From assembly GCA_009823505.1 (NCBI GenBank), contig VZQC01000334.1, forward strand, positions 641,003 through 705,002: a stretch of DNA of 64,000 nucleotides, written 5' to 3'. The notes beneath the pieces are model-generated. The model was not told the DNA's origin and ran no database searches. It saw nothing but the letters and a program-made list of their open reading frames with translations. How positions within the stretch are numbered: position 1 is the stretch's first letter; each line of letters begins with the position of its first letter. Shown here in pieces: positions 53,748 to 63,691 of the stretch. Source of the DNA: Rhizomys pruinosus. Its lineage: Eukaryota > Chordata > Mammalia > Rodentia > Spalacidae. A program made the translations under genes and the position numbers.

Positions 53748-55284
53748 CCTTTAACTGGGGGATAGGGGTTAACATTTGCATGGTAAGATGGTTTCCCAAA
53801 ATGCACCCATAATGTTGCCACGCAAAAACAGCAGAATCCCAGGGTCTCTATGGAGCCCATCTGTATGTTCATGTCTAGTATCTATGCAGGGGAACAAGGG
53901 TCAACCCTTCTTCCATGACTAGAATCCGATGCATACAAAATCCATTGACTTCCAGAAGCTTATTGATAGAAGGCACAAGCATATGATAAAATGAGAGAGA
54001 GAACTATGACTTGAAAAGGCCAGGCAAAGCTCAAGGATACAGATCACAGTACACCTTAGCAGGTCAACTCAACATCAGCCCTTGGATTCTGAAGAGAGTG
54101 AGACTAGTTCTTATGTCGCTGCTGACAAGCACAGGCAGAGAGGAGCACAGTGAACCTGGGAAATGGTGGCTTCAATCCAGAGCATACTGGCCTTCCTGGG
54201 AGACGGTTGGCTACTCCTTCCCCTCATCAGGGTCCATCATGACCACAAGTTCCTCTATTTCCTAACAGCATTACATGTCCTGGTCACAAATGCTGGTGGC
54301 TTTTGACCATCTAAGAGTGAGTCCAGGGAGATCCTGAAGGCATTAGAGGTTAACAGACACCTGCTTTATCTCCTGATTATAAACTGCTCAGTTCACTATT
54401 CTCCCAGATCAGAACCCAGCAGTCAACTCCTGATTTTCTGTCTCTCTACCAAATATAATTACCCATCTACGATTGCCCATAAAATTTTGAAACTCTCTTA
54501 TCATTCGTGCCCCTCATTGCCTGTGTTTCCATGAGCTATTAAAAATCTCTATACTCATACTCCACTCAGATTCATGAGATCAAGACCACATCTTCATCTT
54601 TCCAGTTCTGGCCTCTGGTACAGTGCCTGACTCATATGACTTGGGAATGTTTGTTGAAGGAACATGATTCTGCCAACTTTTCTATGAAGTGTGTTTCTTC
54701 CCGGGCTTTATATTCCTGCCAATGGCCTTATCACCTCCCAACTACACTCTCAATAGTGTGATAATTAAAATGCAAATGGTGCATGGCTAGGAAGAAAATA
54801 ATACATAAAAAGAAAGCAGGGTGAATGGTGAAAGGAGGTGCTGTTTTAGATAAATTAGTCAAAAACGTCTTTGAGGAGGTGATATTTGAACAGAAAGACA
54901 AATTAAGGACAGAGGTATGTAGTCATTGAGTAAGACAGAGCCAAGATAGGTGTGTTCTGTTGGAGAAAGAACAAGAACCTAGCTTAGAGAAAGTATTGTG
55001 AACTAGGTAGGGGAAGAAGAGCAGAGGGCCAGGTTTCAGAAGTAAACAGCACCAAGACCATGGCCTTGTGGGTAAGGCCTTCCTTGGCTACATGGTGATT
55101 TCAGCCCACTCTACAGGAGACCTGTCCCTCCAAAATTTATCTAAGTCCAATACTCAGACTCTAGCTAGGAGATTTAAGTCATTTGAGTTACATATTTCAC
55201 AAACTCACTCTGGATACCACAAAGAATGTATTAGATTTTATAAGAGTACATAAAAATTGTTGAAGAGTTCACGTAAGAAAAACC
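53748..55284. other. Mostly unassigned, with an L2/MIR-like fragment
   Basis: At about 54,560-54,665 the order AGACCACATCTTCATCTTTC, GGTACAGTGCCTGACTCATA, GGGAATGTTTGTTGAAGGAA matches the 3' end common to L2 and MIR-type repeats, + strand. The rest holds no recognised gene or repeat. Confidence 0.5.
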
Positions 55285-55655
55285 TGAGGGGACAGCTTAG
55301 TCGATAGAGATCTCACCTTCCAAGTGCAAGGACCTGAGTTTGGTCCCCAGAAAGTATGTTGAAATGTTGGGCATGACGGCGAATGCTTATGATCTCAGTC
55401 ATGGGAGGCAGAGACAAGGGGATCCCTGCTACTTATGATCTCAGTCATGGGGAGGCAGAGACAAGGGGATCCCTGCTACTTTTTGGCTAGACAATCTATC
55501 TAGTCTAATTGGTGAGCTTCAAACAAATAAGAGACTCAATCTCAAAGGGAGTATATATTTCTCCTGAGAATGACACTCAAGACCGTGTCCCAGCCTCCAC
55601 ACATGTTCACACGCATGTGTACAAATATGAATATGTATATACACATACACATTCA
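55285..55655 (+). mobile_element. B4/RSINE-type SINE with internal duplication
   Basis: GGGACAGCTTAGTCGATAGA, AAGGACCTGAGTTTGGTCCC, TGGGCATGACGGCGAATGCT, CTAGTCTAATTGGTGAGCTT, CAAGACCGTGTCCCAGCCTC in order. A 46/47-bp segment starting CTTATGATCTCAGTCATGGG is tandemly duplicated at 55,386-55,431 and 55,432-55,478 with a one-base difference. Confidence 0.72.
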
Positions 55656-55883
55656 TTAAAATGTTTTAAGATAGAGGAAGTTACAGGTTGTTCTTAGTGA
55701 AAAAGAGTAGAAGGAAGAAGCAGGGGATAGATTAAAAATAAATGTCAAAAGGAAGATCAAAAACATGTGCTAGTAGATTGGGTATAGAGAATTAAAGAAA
55801 CAAATGGACCAGAGATGTGTCTTTCACCTCAGCTCCTGGGTGAATGGTGGGGCTATTGCCTAACATCAAAAGAGAAACATTTT

Positions 55884-56104
55884 GGGGCTGGGGAGATGGC
55901 TCAGTGGTTAAGAGCATGGACTGCTCTTGCAGAGGTCCCGGGTTCAATTCCCAGCACCCACATGGCAGCTAAGAACCATCTTTAACTCCAGCTCCAGTAG
56001 AATCTGATGCCCTCTTCTGACCTCTGCAGCATTGCATGACACAGGTGCGCCAACCTACATGCAGACAGTACACTCATACACATTAAAAAATTAATTAATT
56101 AATT
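55884..56104 (+). mobile_element. B2/B3-type SINE
   Basis: Head GGGGCTGGGGAGATGGCTCA, B-box-like GGTTCAATTCC, TTAA-repeat tail. AAACATTTTG occurs on both sides as a target-site duplication. Confidence 0.92.
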
Positions 56105-56149
56105 AAAAAAAAACATTTTGAGAAAGCGGATGGGCTGAGAACCCAACAT

Positions 56150-56240
56150 AGTGAGAATATTAATTCTATATTAAATATATTTTCTATATTAAATATAATA
56201 TATAGAATTAAATATAATATATAGAATATTAAATCTATAT
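56150..56240. repeat. AT-rich interleaved palindromes
   Basis: Reiterated TATATTAAATAT and ATATATAGAATTAAATATAA words that are partly self-complementary. Cruciform-prone low-complexity DNA. Confidence 0.8.
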
Positions 56241-56339
56241 TAAAGTTGAAGAGCCAGATAGACAACTAGACCATGCATCTAGAACTTAGAGATAAGCCAA
56301 GAGGAGGTGGCAATAGTGTACAGAAATTCATGAAAATTC

Positions 56340-57280
56340 GACCGGTACAAAAATAAACTCCAAATGAATCATTAACTTCCAGAATATACAAATTACTCAA
56401 AAAAACAAAGAACTAAGAAAACAAGTAACTCACTCAAAAGATAGAGTAAAGAGCTGAATAGAGACTTCACAAGTGAAGTCTTCACAAATAAAGATGTTCG
56501 ACGTCACTAATAAAGAAAGGCAAATTAAAACCACTTTAAGATATCATCTCCAATAAGACTGGCTAGGATCAAGAAAACAAATGATACCAAATGCTAGAGA
56601 GGATATGGGGAAAGGGGAACACTCATCCACTGCTGGTGGGAATGTAAACTCGTACAACCACTATGGAAAGCAGTGTGAATCCTTAAAAGACTCAAAATGA
56701 GCCTACCACCTGACCCAGTCATACCACTCCTTGTGGACATATACCCACAAGACTCATCCTACCACAGAGATACATACACAGCCATGCTTATTGAAGGTCT
56801 CTTCTCAATATTGAAGAGCTGGAACCAACCCAAGTGCCCCTCAACTGACGAGTAGATAGAGAAAATGTGGTACATCTACACAATGGAGTTCTATGCAGCA
56901 GTAAAGAAAGATGACATCATGAAATTTGCAGGTAAATGATTGGAACTAGAAGATATTATGTTAAGTGAAGTAACACACTCCCAGAAAAACAAACGAGCAA
57001 TGGTATCCCTCATCTGTGGATGCTAGCACCAAGTACCTAGTTATAAGACAAACTGAGCAATTCCTCATGATCTGAAAGCTCTTATATTGTGAATCCCTTA
57101 ACAGGTTCTAGAATTAAAACCTACCATTTATTTTCAGACTTTGGAATTTTGGTATATGGGTCAGAGGGTATGTATGCATATTTTAGAGTACTATAAAATC
57201 AAAATGGAAAAATGTGAATCCTGAAATATGATTTGGAAATAACTTATAGTTCGTTTCCAGGTGACATAATTTTAGTATAT

Positions 57281-57324
<44 letters not shown>

Positions 57325-57605
57325 TTGAAGCAATACAAGTTGGAGGGAACAACAACTACAAAAGAACCAGGACAAAAAAAAAAGACTGAAACAGTGAAGT
57401 TCTCCCCAAAACAATAATCCTCTGCTTTGAAAAAAACTCTGGAAAGACTCAGAAAAAGATGCAAGATATGTATGGCAGAATGCATGAACTCAGGTGGGGT
57501 GGGGGGCACGGAAAGGGAAATGGGTCTAAATTGGATTGAGAAATTATGTATGATTTATGAAAAAGTTTAATAACAATAAAAAATTTTAAAAAGAAATCCA
57601 TGAAA
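56340..57605 (+). mobile_element. L1 3' region, most complete copy
   Basis: Long L1 3' text: CTTCACAAGTGAAGTCTTCA, AACACTCATCCACTGCTGGT, TACAACCACTATGGAAAGCA, TCATACCACTCCTTGTGGAC, CAATGGAGTTCTATGCAGCA, GTTAAGTGAAGTAACACACT, TATGTATGGCAGAATGCATG, GGTGGGGTGGGGGGCACGGA. A (TA)n tract at 57,285-57,319 interrupts the UTR. It ends in an A-rich tail. Confidence 0.82.
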
Positions 57606-57985
57606 ATGGGCAAGTTCAGTGAAAAATGTATTAAGAATCATAATCTGTTCTTTATCAGCAATTTGCAGATGTCCAAGATGCCTTCATGAGATTGCTTTTA
57701 CAACTTACATTTGAACATTTATATATACTTTATTGTTTTCAAATATTTTACTGATTCTTTGAGAATTTCATATATTTTGATTATATTCAGACTCCTCCCC
57801 CATAGACTCCCATCTCTATCGCTGCCTCACTACCCACCCCATGACTGCATGTCCTCTATTATGCTCTTATTTTTAAGCCCTATCAAGTCTAATTTGTGCT
57901 CTTCAAATGCTGTTAGGCGTGGATCCATCCCTTGAAGCATGGTCAACCTGCACGGCCTCACACCCTTAAAACATACTGACTCTAA

Positions 57986-58200
57986 GGGTTAGAGAGATGG
58001 CTCAGCAGTCAAGAGCACTTGCTGCTCTTGTAGAAGACCTGGATTCAATTCCCAGCACCCACATAGCAGCTAATATCTATAATTCCACCTCCAGGGGAAG
58101 CCATCACCATCACCTGACCTCTGCAGGCATTGCATGACATGGGTGCACTTACATACATGCAGGCAATATACTCATACACAAAAATAAAAATAAACAAAAT
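57986..58200 (+). mobile_element. B3-type SINE
   Basis: AGGGTTAGAGAGATGGCTCA, CTTGCTGCTCTTGTAGAAGA, TGCAGGCATTGCATGACATG, ending in AAAATAAAAATAAACAAA. Confidence 0.85.
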
Positions 58201-58205
58201 ACATT

Positions 58206-58455
58206 CTATTTTTTTATTAATTTTTATTTATTTCTGTATGTGTATGAATATACTGTCTGCATGCAAGTTTGTGCACCCGTGTCGTGCAATGCCGCAGAGG
58301 TCAGAAGACGGTGTTGGACTCCCCTGGAACTGGAGTTCTCCTGGAATTGGAGTTTCAGACGGTTCTCGGCCGCCATGTGGGTGCTGGGGATCGAACCCGG
58401 GTCCTCTGTAAGAGCGGTCGGCGCTCTTAACTGCTAGGCCATCTCTCCAGCCCAC
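58206..58455 (-). mobile_element. B2/B3-type SINE, duplication-bearing
   Basis: Antisense copy with head GGGCTGGAGAGATGGCCTAG at 58,454 and B box GGTTCGATCC. The internal duplication is present. With the adjacent sense SINE it makes an inverted SINE pair about 5 bp apart. Confidence 0.93.
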
Positions 58456-58717
58456 AAAATACATTTTAAAAAGTACTGACTCTCCTATTCCAGCAGCAAT
58501 CAATCGCCAGTCGGTCCTCAGCTAGGGCTGGGGGCTGGGCTTCCCGCACACCTCCCAATCCCTGCTGGATTTTTGTCTGGTTTGGGCTTGCACAGACTTG
58601 TACATGCAGAACAAGCACCACTGGGGGTTCATATGTGCAACTGTCCTGTTGTGGCCAGACAGCACAGTTCCATATAGTCATCCTCCAGCTCTGGCTCTTA
58701 CAATGAACTCAGTGCAT

Positions 58718-58720
<3 letters not shown>

Positions 58721-58760
<40 letters not shown>

Positions 58761-58761
58761 T
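58721..58761. repeat. (AC)n microsatellite
   Basis: About 20 AC dinucleotides without interruption. Confidence 0.97.
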
Positions 58762-58770
58762 TGTCAATGT

Positions 58771-59689
58771 ATGTATGTCTATTAACAATAATAATCAAAT
58801 AAGAGGACAAGAAACTGAGAGGGAGTTGGAGCACAAAGGAGACGTTGATGAGAAACTAGAAGGCATGGGAATAATGCAAAGATAAGATTCATGTATAAAA
58901 TTTTCAAAAATTAAAGAGTCATTAGGAATCAGTTTAATACTATGTCCATTTAACAGAGTAATAGTAGGAGGTTCTCCCCTACAGCCTGTGACCTGCCAGG
59001 TTCTTGTCCCTGATAACAGTGTCAGGTACAGGCTCAGTCTTGTGAAGTGTGCCTTCAACCCAATTGGAAAGTGGTTGGGAACTCACGTAACATTTGCACA
59101 CTACTGCAGCAGTAGGTGTAGTAGTCAAGCCAGCTATTACTGTAGTTCACAGGGTTCACAGCTTGGACTGATGGTTACTTTTCTCCTCCAGTAGCGTGCA
59201 TAGCACCTTCTCGTACGATGAAATGCGGTGGCCAAGAGAGATGAAGCTTCGAGGTCAGTAGCAATTTGATTTTTCCTTGTCTGTTCTAGGACAGGTATGT
59301 AGTTTCTTCAGCAATAGAGTCCTACCATCAAGTTCTGGTAAGTAACCAAGTGCAACAGCAATAGCCAGTCTTGTTGGAGGCTCTATAGGGCCTTCTATAG
59401 GTCAACAATTCCAAAAGAAGGAATCCATTCTTGGATTTTCATTTGCTGGGGTATAGCATCTGTTGGGGCCACTGAGCCCTTGATTCTGGGTAATTACATT
59501 TGAGTTCTTCTTATGTTTTATATGTATATATTTAAAGAAGCTTCTATAATAGGTTTCCATATGACTTTTTCAAAAGGACCTTAGTGTGAGTTAGCCCTCC
59601 TCTTTCTGTTAGGAAGTAAGGAGCTGTAACTCTCTCCCAGATTATGTTAGGACTAGAAACTGAAAGAGTCACAGATAGGAAAGAAAAGC
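58771..59689 (-). mobile_element. Possible L1 3' region, antisense
   Basis: Phrases such as GTGACCTGCCAGGTTCTTGT and AGTGTCAGGTACAGGCTCAG loosely recall antisense L1 3' UTR text of muroid L1s, but ordered landmarks are few. Otherwise unassigned; no gene recognised. Confidence 0.35.
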
Positions 59690-59832
59690 ACAATGGACTC
59701 AAGGAGGAATGACAAGGTGGGGGCGGGGGTTAGGGTGCCAAGGGAGAAATGGGTATAAAGGCGATTAAGACTGACCGAAAAATTATGTATGAAACACATT
59801 AAAAATTCAGTAAAAAATAAAAAATTAAAAAA
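59690..59832 (+). mobile_element. L1 3' terminus
   Basis: GGTGGGGGCGGGGGTTAGGG, GAGAAATGGGTATAAAGGCG, AAATTATGTATGAAACACAT and an A-rich tail match the last 150 bp of the L1 copies nearby. Confidence 0.65.
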
Positions 59833-60255
59833 TAGTAATTTAGTCTTCCTTAAAAGCTGAATAATATTCCATTGTATAAATCTATCAAACTTGTATTATC
59901 CATTCATAGGTTTAGGGACATCTAAGTTGTTTCCAGTTCCTAGTGATTATGGCTAGAGCAGCAATGAACATGGATGACAGGTAATTCTGAAGTAGGATAG
60001 AGTTTTTTGAGTATATGTCCAAGAGTGGTATGGCTGGATCATATGGTAAATCTATCTCCATAATGGAAACACCAGTTTGTACTCCCACCAGCCCCATCCC
60101 CAAACCCTTGCCAGCATTTGTCATTGTTTTTTTGGATCTTAGCCATTTTGACTGGGGTAAGATGAAATCTTAAAGTAGTTTTAATTTGCATTTCATTGAC
60201 GGCTAAAGATGTTAAAAAGAAATGAAATATTTTTCAGATATTTGCATTTCATCTT
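59833..60255 (-). mobile_element. L1 3' region, antisense
   Basis: AGCTGAATAATATTCCATTG, ACATCTAAGTTGTTTCCAGT, GGTATGGCTGGATCATATGG, ACTCCCACCAGCCCCATCCC and TTTGCATTTCATTGACGGCT are the reverse complement of the classic L1 3'-region words. It is tail-to-tail with the sense piece at 59,690. Confidence 0.82.
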
Positions 60256-60272
60256 TTTAACTATATTTTTAT

Positions 60273-60455
60273 TGAGGCTGGAGAGATGGCTCAGTGGTTA
60301 AGAGCAGCAGCTGTTCTTGCAGAAGACCTGGGTCTGAATCCCAGCACTCACATGACGGCTAACAACCATCCATAACTCCAGTTCCAGGAGATCCAGTGTC
60401 CTCCACTGGTGCATTTACATACACGCAGGAATAACACTTAAACACATAAAATAAA
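60273..60455 (+). mobile_element. B3-type SINE
   Basis: GAGGCTGGAGAGATGGCTCA, GCAGCTGTTCTTGCAGAAGA, CCATAACTCCAGTTCCAGGA and tail ACACATAAAATAAAAATA. Confidence 0.87.
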
Positions 60456-60960
60456 AATAGTTTATTGATAAGATTTTGATCATATTCAGATCCCCTCCTC
60501 CCTGTTCCCCCATCTTATTGGCCTCCCCCAACTTCATGTCTTCTGTTATTACTTCTCTCTTTTTTTAAGCCTATTAAGTCTAATCTGTGTTTCCTAAATG
60601 CTGTTGTATAGGATTCTATCCTTTGGAGTCTGCCACACAAGTTGGCTGTCTCACCCTGTCCCAGAATCTATCAATTGCCAGCAGAGTCTTAGCTACAGCT
60701 AGAACTTCCTGCCCATCTCTCCTATCCATGTCTGGCTTGGATTTGCACAAGTTTTGGACATGCTGTGTAAGTGCTATGTGCTCATATGTGCAACTAATCC
60801 GTGCTGTTTAGACAATACTATTTCCTTTTCTTCATTTGCCACCTTTGACTCTTAAAATCTTCTGCAATGATCCCTGAGCCTTGGGAGGAGAGCACTGGAT
60901 ATGGTATTCCATTTAGGGCTGAGTATTCCACAGTCTCTTATTCTCTGGACATGAATAAAG
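60456..60960 (-). mobile_element. L1-type 3' UTR, antisense
   Basis: TTTTGATCATATTCAGATCC, TAAGCCTATTAAGTCTAATC, GGCTTGGATTTGCACAAGTT, ATATGTGCAACTAATCCGTG and TTCCATTTAGGGCTGAGTAT in order. Closely parallel to 57,705-58,770, so both belong to one subfamily. Confidence 0.65.
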
Positions 60961-61445
60961 GAAAAATACACCTGTAGGATATTACAATTCTAAACATTTA
61001 TGCACCAAGTACAGGGGAACCCAATTTCATAAAAGAAACTCTATGAGAACTAAAACCACACGTTGACTCCAACATAGTGATAGTAGATGAATTCAATACC
61101 CAACTCTCATCAATAGGTAGGTCATCCACACAGAGACTAAATAGACAAACCTTGGAATTGAATGATATTATATATCAAATGGACCCAATAGACATTTACA
61201 GAACATTCCACCCAAACACTAAAGAATATATTATCTTCTTAGAAGCTTGTGGAAGTTACTCCAAATTTTACCATAGATAATGAGACAAATTTAGTCTCAA
61301 CAAATTTAGGGAAAATTGAAATAGCAGTCTGTATTCTATCTGACCACAAAGGAGTAAAGCTTGATAGCAACAACAGAAATGAGAAAAGGTACACAAATTC
61401 GTGGAAACTAAACAACACACTACCGAATAAAAATTGTATAAGGGG

Positions 61446-61610
61446 ATACTTACCTGGTAGGGGAGATACCATGATCTCGAAGGTGGGTTTTCCCAGGGTA
61501 AGGTTCATCCATTGCACTCCAGATGTGCTGGTCCCTGCGATTTCCCCAAATTCAGGAAACCCAGCCTCATAATTTGTGGTAGTGTGGGAATGCGTTCGCA
61601 CTCTCCCCTT
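61446..61610 (+). pseudogene. U1 snRNA retropseudogene, full length
   Basis: U1 is the spliceosomal RNA that pairs with 5' splice sites. This copy starts exactly at the U1 5' end: ATACTTACCTGG, whose ACTTACCTG pairing sequence is intact. It continues through stem-loop I (GGGGAGATACCATGATC) and the Sm site (AATTTGTGG) to the 3' end (CGTTCGCACTCTCCCC). Length is about 164 nt, as in functional U1. Differences I can see from the usual sequence: CTGGTAGG for CTGGCAGG, GATCTCGAAG for GATCACGAAG, one extra G in AAGGTGGGTTTTCCC, and changes in stem II/III. An A16 tail (61,611-61,626) follows. The sequence AAAAATTGTATAAGGG at 61,429-61,444 recurs with one mismatch at 61,629-61,644. So it was inserted by L1 machinery, into an L1 relic. 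No PSE-type promoter is visible. Confidence 0.95.
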
Positions 61611-61782
61611 AAAAAAAAAAAAAAAAGGAAAAAATGTATAAGGGAGAAATTAATGGGGACATTTTAAGATTCCTGAAAGTTAATTACAATGAAAACACAA
61701 CACACCACATTCTATGGGACACAATGAATGCAAGCCTAAGAGGAATGGCACCAAATGACCATGTCGAAAAGTTACAGCTATC

Positions 61783-61912
61783 TTAGTCTGGCACTCTGGA
61801 GGCAGAGGTAGGCAGATCTCTGTGAGTTCAAGGCCAGCCTGGTCTACATAGTAAGCTTCAGGCCAGCTGGGACTAAAGGGAAACCCTCTCTCAAAAAGAC
61901 CAAAAAAAATTA
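61783..61912 (+). mobile_element. B1 SINE, 5'-truncated
   Basis: CTTAGTCTGGCACTCTGGAG, CAAGGCCAGCCTGGTCTACA, CAGGCCAGCTGGGACTAAAG, tail AAAAAGACCAAAAAAAA. It splits the ORF2 relic. Confidence 0.9.
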
Positions 61913-62191
61913 CAGATATCTCTTGTTAATAACTAACAATTCACCTCAAGGCTTTGGGGGAGGGTGTAGACAAAAACTGAAATAGAAACAAAGAAAACAA
62001 TACAAAAATGACTGAAATGAGGAGTTGGTTCTTTGAAAAGATTAACAAGATTGACAAACCTTTAGCCAAATTAACCAAAAGAAAGAAAGAGGACCCAAAT
62101 TAATAAAGTCAGACTCGAAAGAGAACATGTTACAATAGACCCTGAGGAAAGTCAAAGAACCATAAAGAAATACTTTAAAAATCTATATTTT

Positions 62192-62430
62192 GGCTGGAGA
62201 GATGGCCTAGTGGTTAAGAGCGCCGACCGCTCTTACAGAGGACCTGGGTTCGATCCCCAGCACCCACACGGCGGCCGAGAGCCGTCTGAAACTCCAATTC
62301 CAGGAGAACTCCAGCTCCAGGGGAATCTGAGACCCTCTTCTGACCTCCGCAGCATTGCACGACACGGGTGCACAGACCTGCATGCAGACAGTACGTTGAT
62401 ACACATACAGAAATAAATAAAAAATTAAAA
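62192..62430 (+). mobile_element. B2/B3-type SINE, duplication-bearing, exact TSD
   Basis: Head GGCTGGAGAGATGGCCTAGT, B box GGTTCGATCC, pair AACTCCAATTCCAGGAG / AACTCCAGCTCCAGGGG. The 15-bp AAAAATCTATATTTT is identical at 62,177-62,191 and 62,431-62,445. Confidence 0.95.
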
Positions 62431-62445
62431 AAAAATCTATATTTT

Positions 62446-62547
62446 AGGGCTGGAGAGATGGCTCAGCGGTTAAGAGCACCAACTGCTCTTGCATAGGACC
62501 CAGATTCAATTCCCAGCATTCACATCTTGGCTAAGAGCCTTCTTTAA
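62446..62547 (+). mobile_element. B2/B3-type SINE, truncated
   Basis: Head GGGCTGGAGAGATGGCTCAG and GAATTCCCAGCATTCACATC (approximate B box ATTCAATTCC). It breaks off at GAGCCTTCTTTAA, where a B1 follows. It begins immediately after the target-site duplication of the preceding SINE. Confidence 0.88.
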
Positions 62548-62687
62548 GCTGGGCGTGGTGGCACACCCCTTTAATCCTAGCACTCAGGAGGCAGAAGCAG
62601 GCAGATCTCTGTGAGTTCAAGGCCAGCCTGGTCTATAGAGTGAGTTCCAGGCCAGCTGGGACTAAAGGGAGACCCTGTCTCAAAATA

Positions 62688-62734
<47 letters not shown>

Positions 62735-62736
62735 AT
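62548..62736 (+). mobile_element. B1 SINE with (AAAT)n tail
   Basis: AGCTGGGCGTGGTGGCACAC, AATCCTAGCACTCAGGAGGC, CAGGCCAGCTGGGACTAAAG, then a (TAAA)n microsatellite of about 50 bp at 62,687-62,736 grown from its tail. Confidence 0.92.
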
Positions 62737-62739
62737 TTT

Positions 62740-62930
62740 ACTAAACTAGGAAATCTAAAAGAAATGGTAAATTTCTAGGTATGTATGGCTTACCAGACTT
62801 TCTACCAGACCTTCAAAGACTAACCCATACCTATATTCCTCAAATTATTTCATAAAATAGAAAAAGAAATAATGTTCCCAAATCCCTTCTATGAAGCCAG
62901 TATTGGTCTGATACAAAAACCATTTCTTGA
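62740..62930 (+). mobile_element. L1 ORF2 reverse-transcriptase fragment
   Basis: Continues the relic: AAATGGTAAATTTCTAGGTA ... CTAACCCATACCTATATTCC. The segment at about 62,875-62,930 reads NPFYEASIGLIQKP, matching the L1 RT phrase ...NSFYEASITLIPKP. Confidence 0.75.
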
Positions 62931-63408
62931 ATGTGCTATCTTTTCTCCAATGTGTACTTCTAGGCCCTTTGTCAAAAATCAAGTTGTTGTTAAGTGCATG
63001 GATTTAAATCTAAGTCCTCAGATCTATTCCATTGAGCAATGTATTTGTTTTATGCCAGTACCATGCTTTTCTAGTACTATAGTTCTGTAGTATAGTTTGA
63101 AATCAGGAAAGGTAATGCCTCCAGCATTTCTTCTATCATTCAGTATTATTTAGGGGCTAATCTGGATTTTTGTGTTTCCATATGAAATCTGACATTATTT
63201 TTCCAAGTTCTGTGAAGAATTGTGCTGGAATTTTAATGGGGATTGCTTTGAATCTGTAGATGGCTTTTGGTAGGATGGCATTTTCACAATAATAATCCTT
63301 CCAGTCCACGTGCATGGGAAGTCTTCCATCTTCTGGTATCTTCTTCAATTTCTTTCTTGAACCTCTTAAAGTTTTATTGTACAAGTCTTTCAGTGTCTTG
63401 GTTAGATT
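62931..63408 (-). mobile_element. L1 ORF2 C-terminal-side fragment, antisense
   Basis: The minus frame at 63,157-63,384 reads [20 protein letters not shown] and then [20 protein letters not shown], close to the L1 ORF2 phrase ...[22 protein letters not shown]. It is inverted relative to the adjacent sense RT fragment. Confidence 0.85.
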
Positions 63409-63409
63409 T

Positions 63410-63459
63410 TGTGTTGACTAATCCTAGGAGTCAACTTGACTGGATCTTGGGTTAACTGA

Positions 63460-63532
<73 letters not shown>

Positions 63533-63690
63533 CTTCTTGACTGGATCATTTGAAGCTAGAAGACCCACCCTAAATGCAAGTGTTACCTTCTGAAGTTCAG
63601 TATTATCTAGGGCTATCCTGGATTTTTGTGTTTCAGCCCAGTATAAAAGGACATGGTAGAGGGAGCTCTTGCTTTTTGCTGCCTGCCTTC
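63410..63690 (+). mobile_element. DNA-transposon-like repeat with (GA)n
   Basis: GTTGACTAATCCTAGGAGTC, AACTTGACTGGATC, then a (GA)n tract of about 70 bp at 63,460-63,528, then AGAAGACCCACCCTAAATGC. Related to 19,998-20,360. Confidence 0.55.
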
Positions 63691-63691
63691 T

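Larger units (their letters stand above)
57705..58770 (-). mobile_element. L1-type 3' UTR, antisense, split by two SINEs
   Basis: Text at 57,705-57,985 (TATTTTGATTATATTCAGAC, TCAAATGCTGTTAGGCGTGG) and 58,456-58,770 (GGTTTGGGCTTGCACAGACT, TTCATATGTGCAACTGTCCT) follows the same order as 60,456-60,830. The words ACTGACTCT just before the first SINE and ACTGACTCT just after the second mark the interrupted site. Confidence 0.62.
60961..62190 (+). mobile_element. L1 ORF2 fragment: endonuclease and following region
   Basis: Translation gives the L1 endonuclease signature in pieces: LNIYAPSTGEPNFIKETL, then DEFNTQLSSIGRSSTQRLNR (aligned with ...GDFNTPLS...), then DPIDIYRTFHPNTKEYIIF. In ORF2 this domain nicks target DNA; the GDFNT motif here reads DEFNT, so a catalytic-region residue is changed. 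The frame is broken repeatedly. A U1 copy (61,446) and a B1 (61,783) are inserted. Beyond 61,912, [13 protein letters not shown] resembles the linker before the reverse transcriptase. Inactive relic. Confidence 0.82.

Noticed and set aside
61077..61572. Plus-strand frames of 67 and 107 codons as a gene
   Set aside because: The first is the L1 ORF2 endonuclease region; the second is L1 text running into the U1 retrocopy.
61446..61610. Functional U1 gene
   Set aside because: It has an A tail and target-site duplication, changes within the RNA body and no upstream promoter elements, so it is a retrocopy.
816..62547. tRNA genes at the heads of the SINEs
   Set aside because: The A- and B-box-like words belong to tRNA-derived SINE heads. 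No cloverleaf or acceptor stem can be completed.
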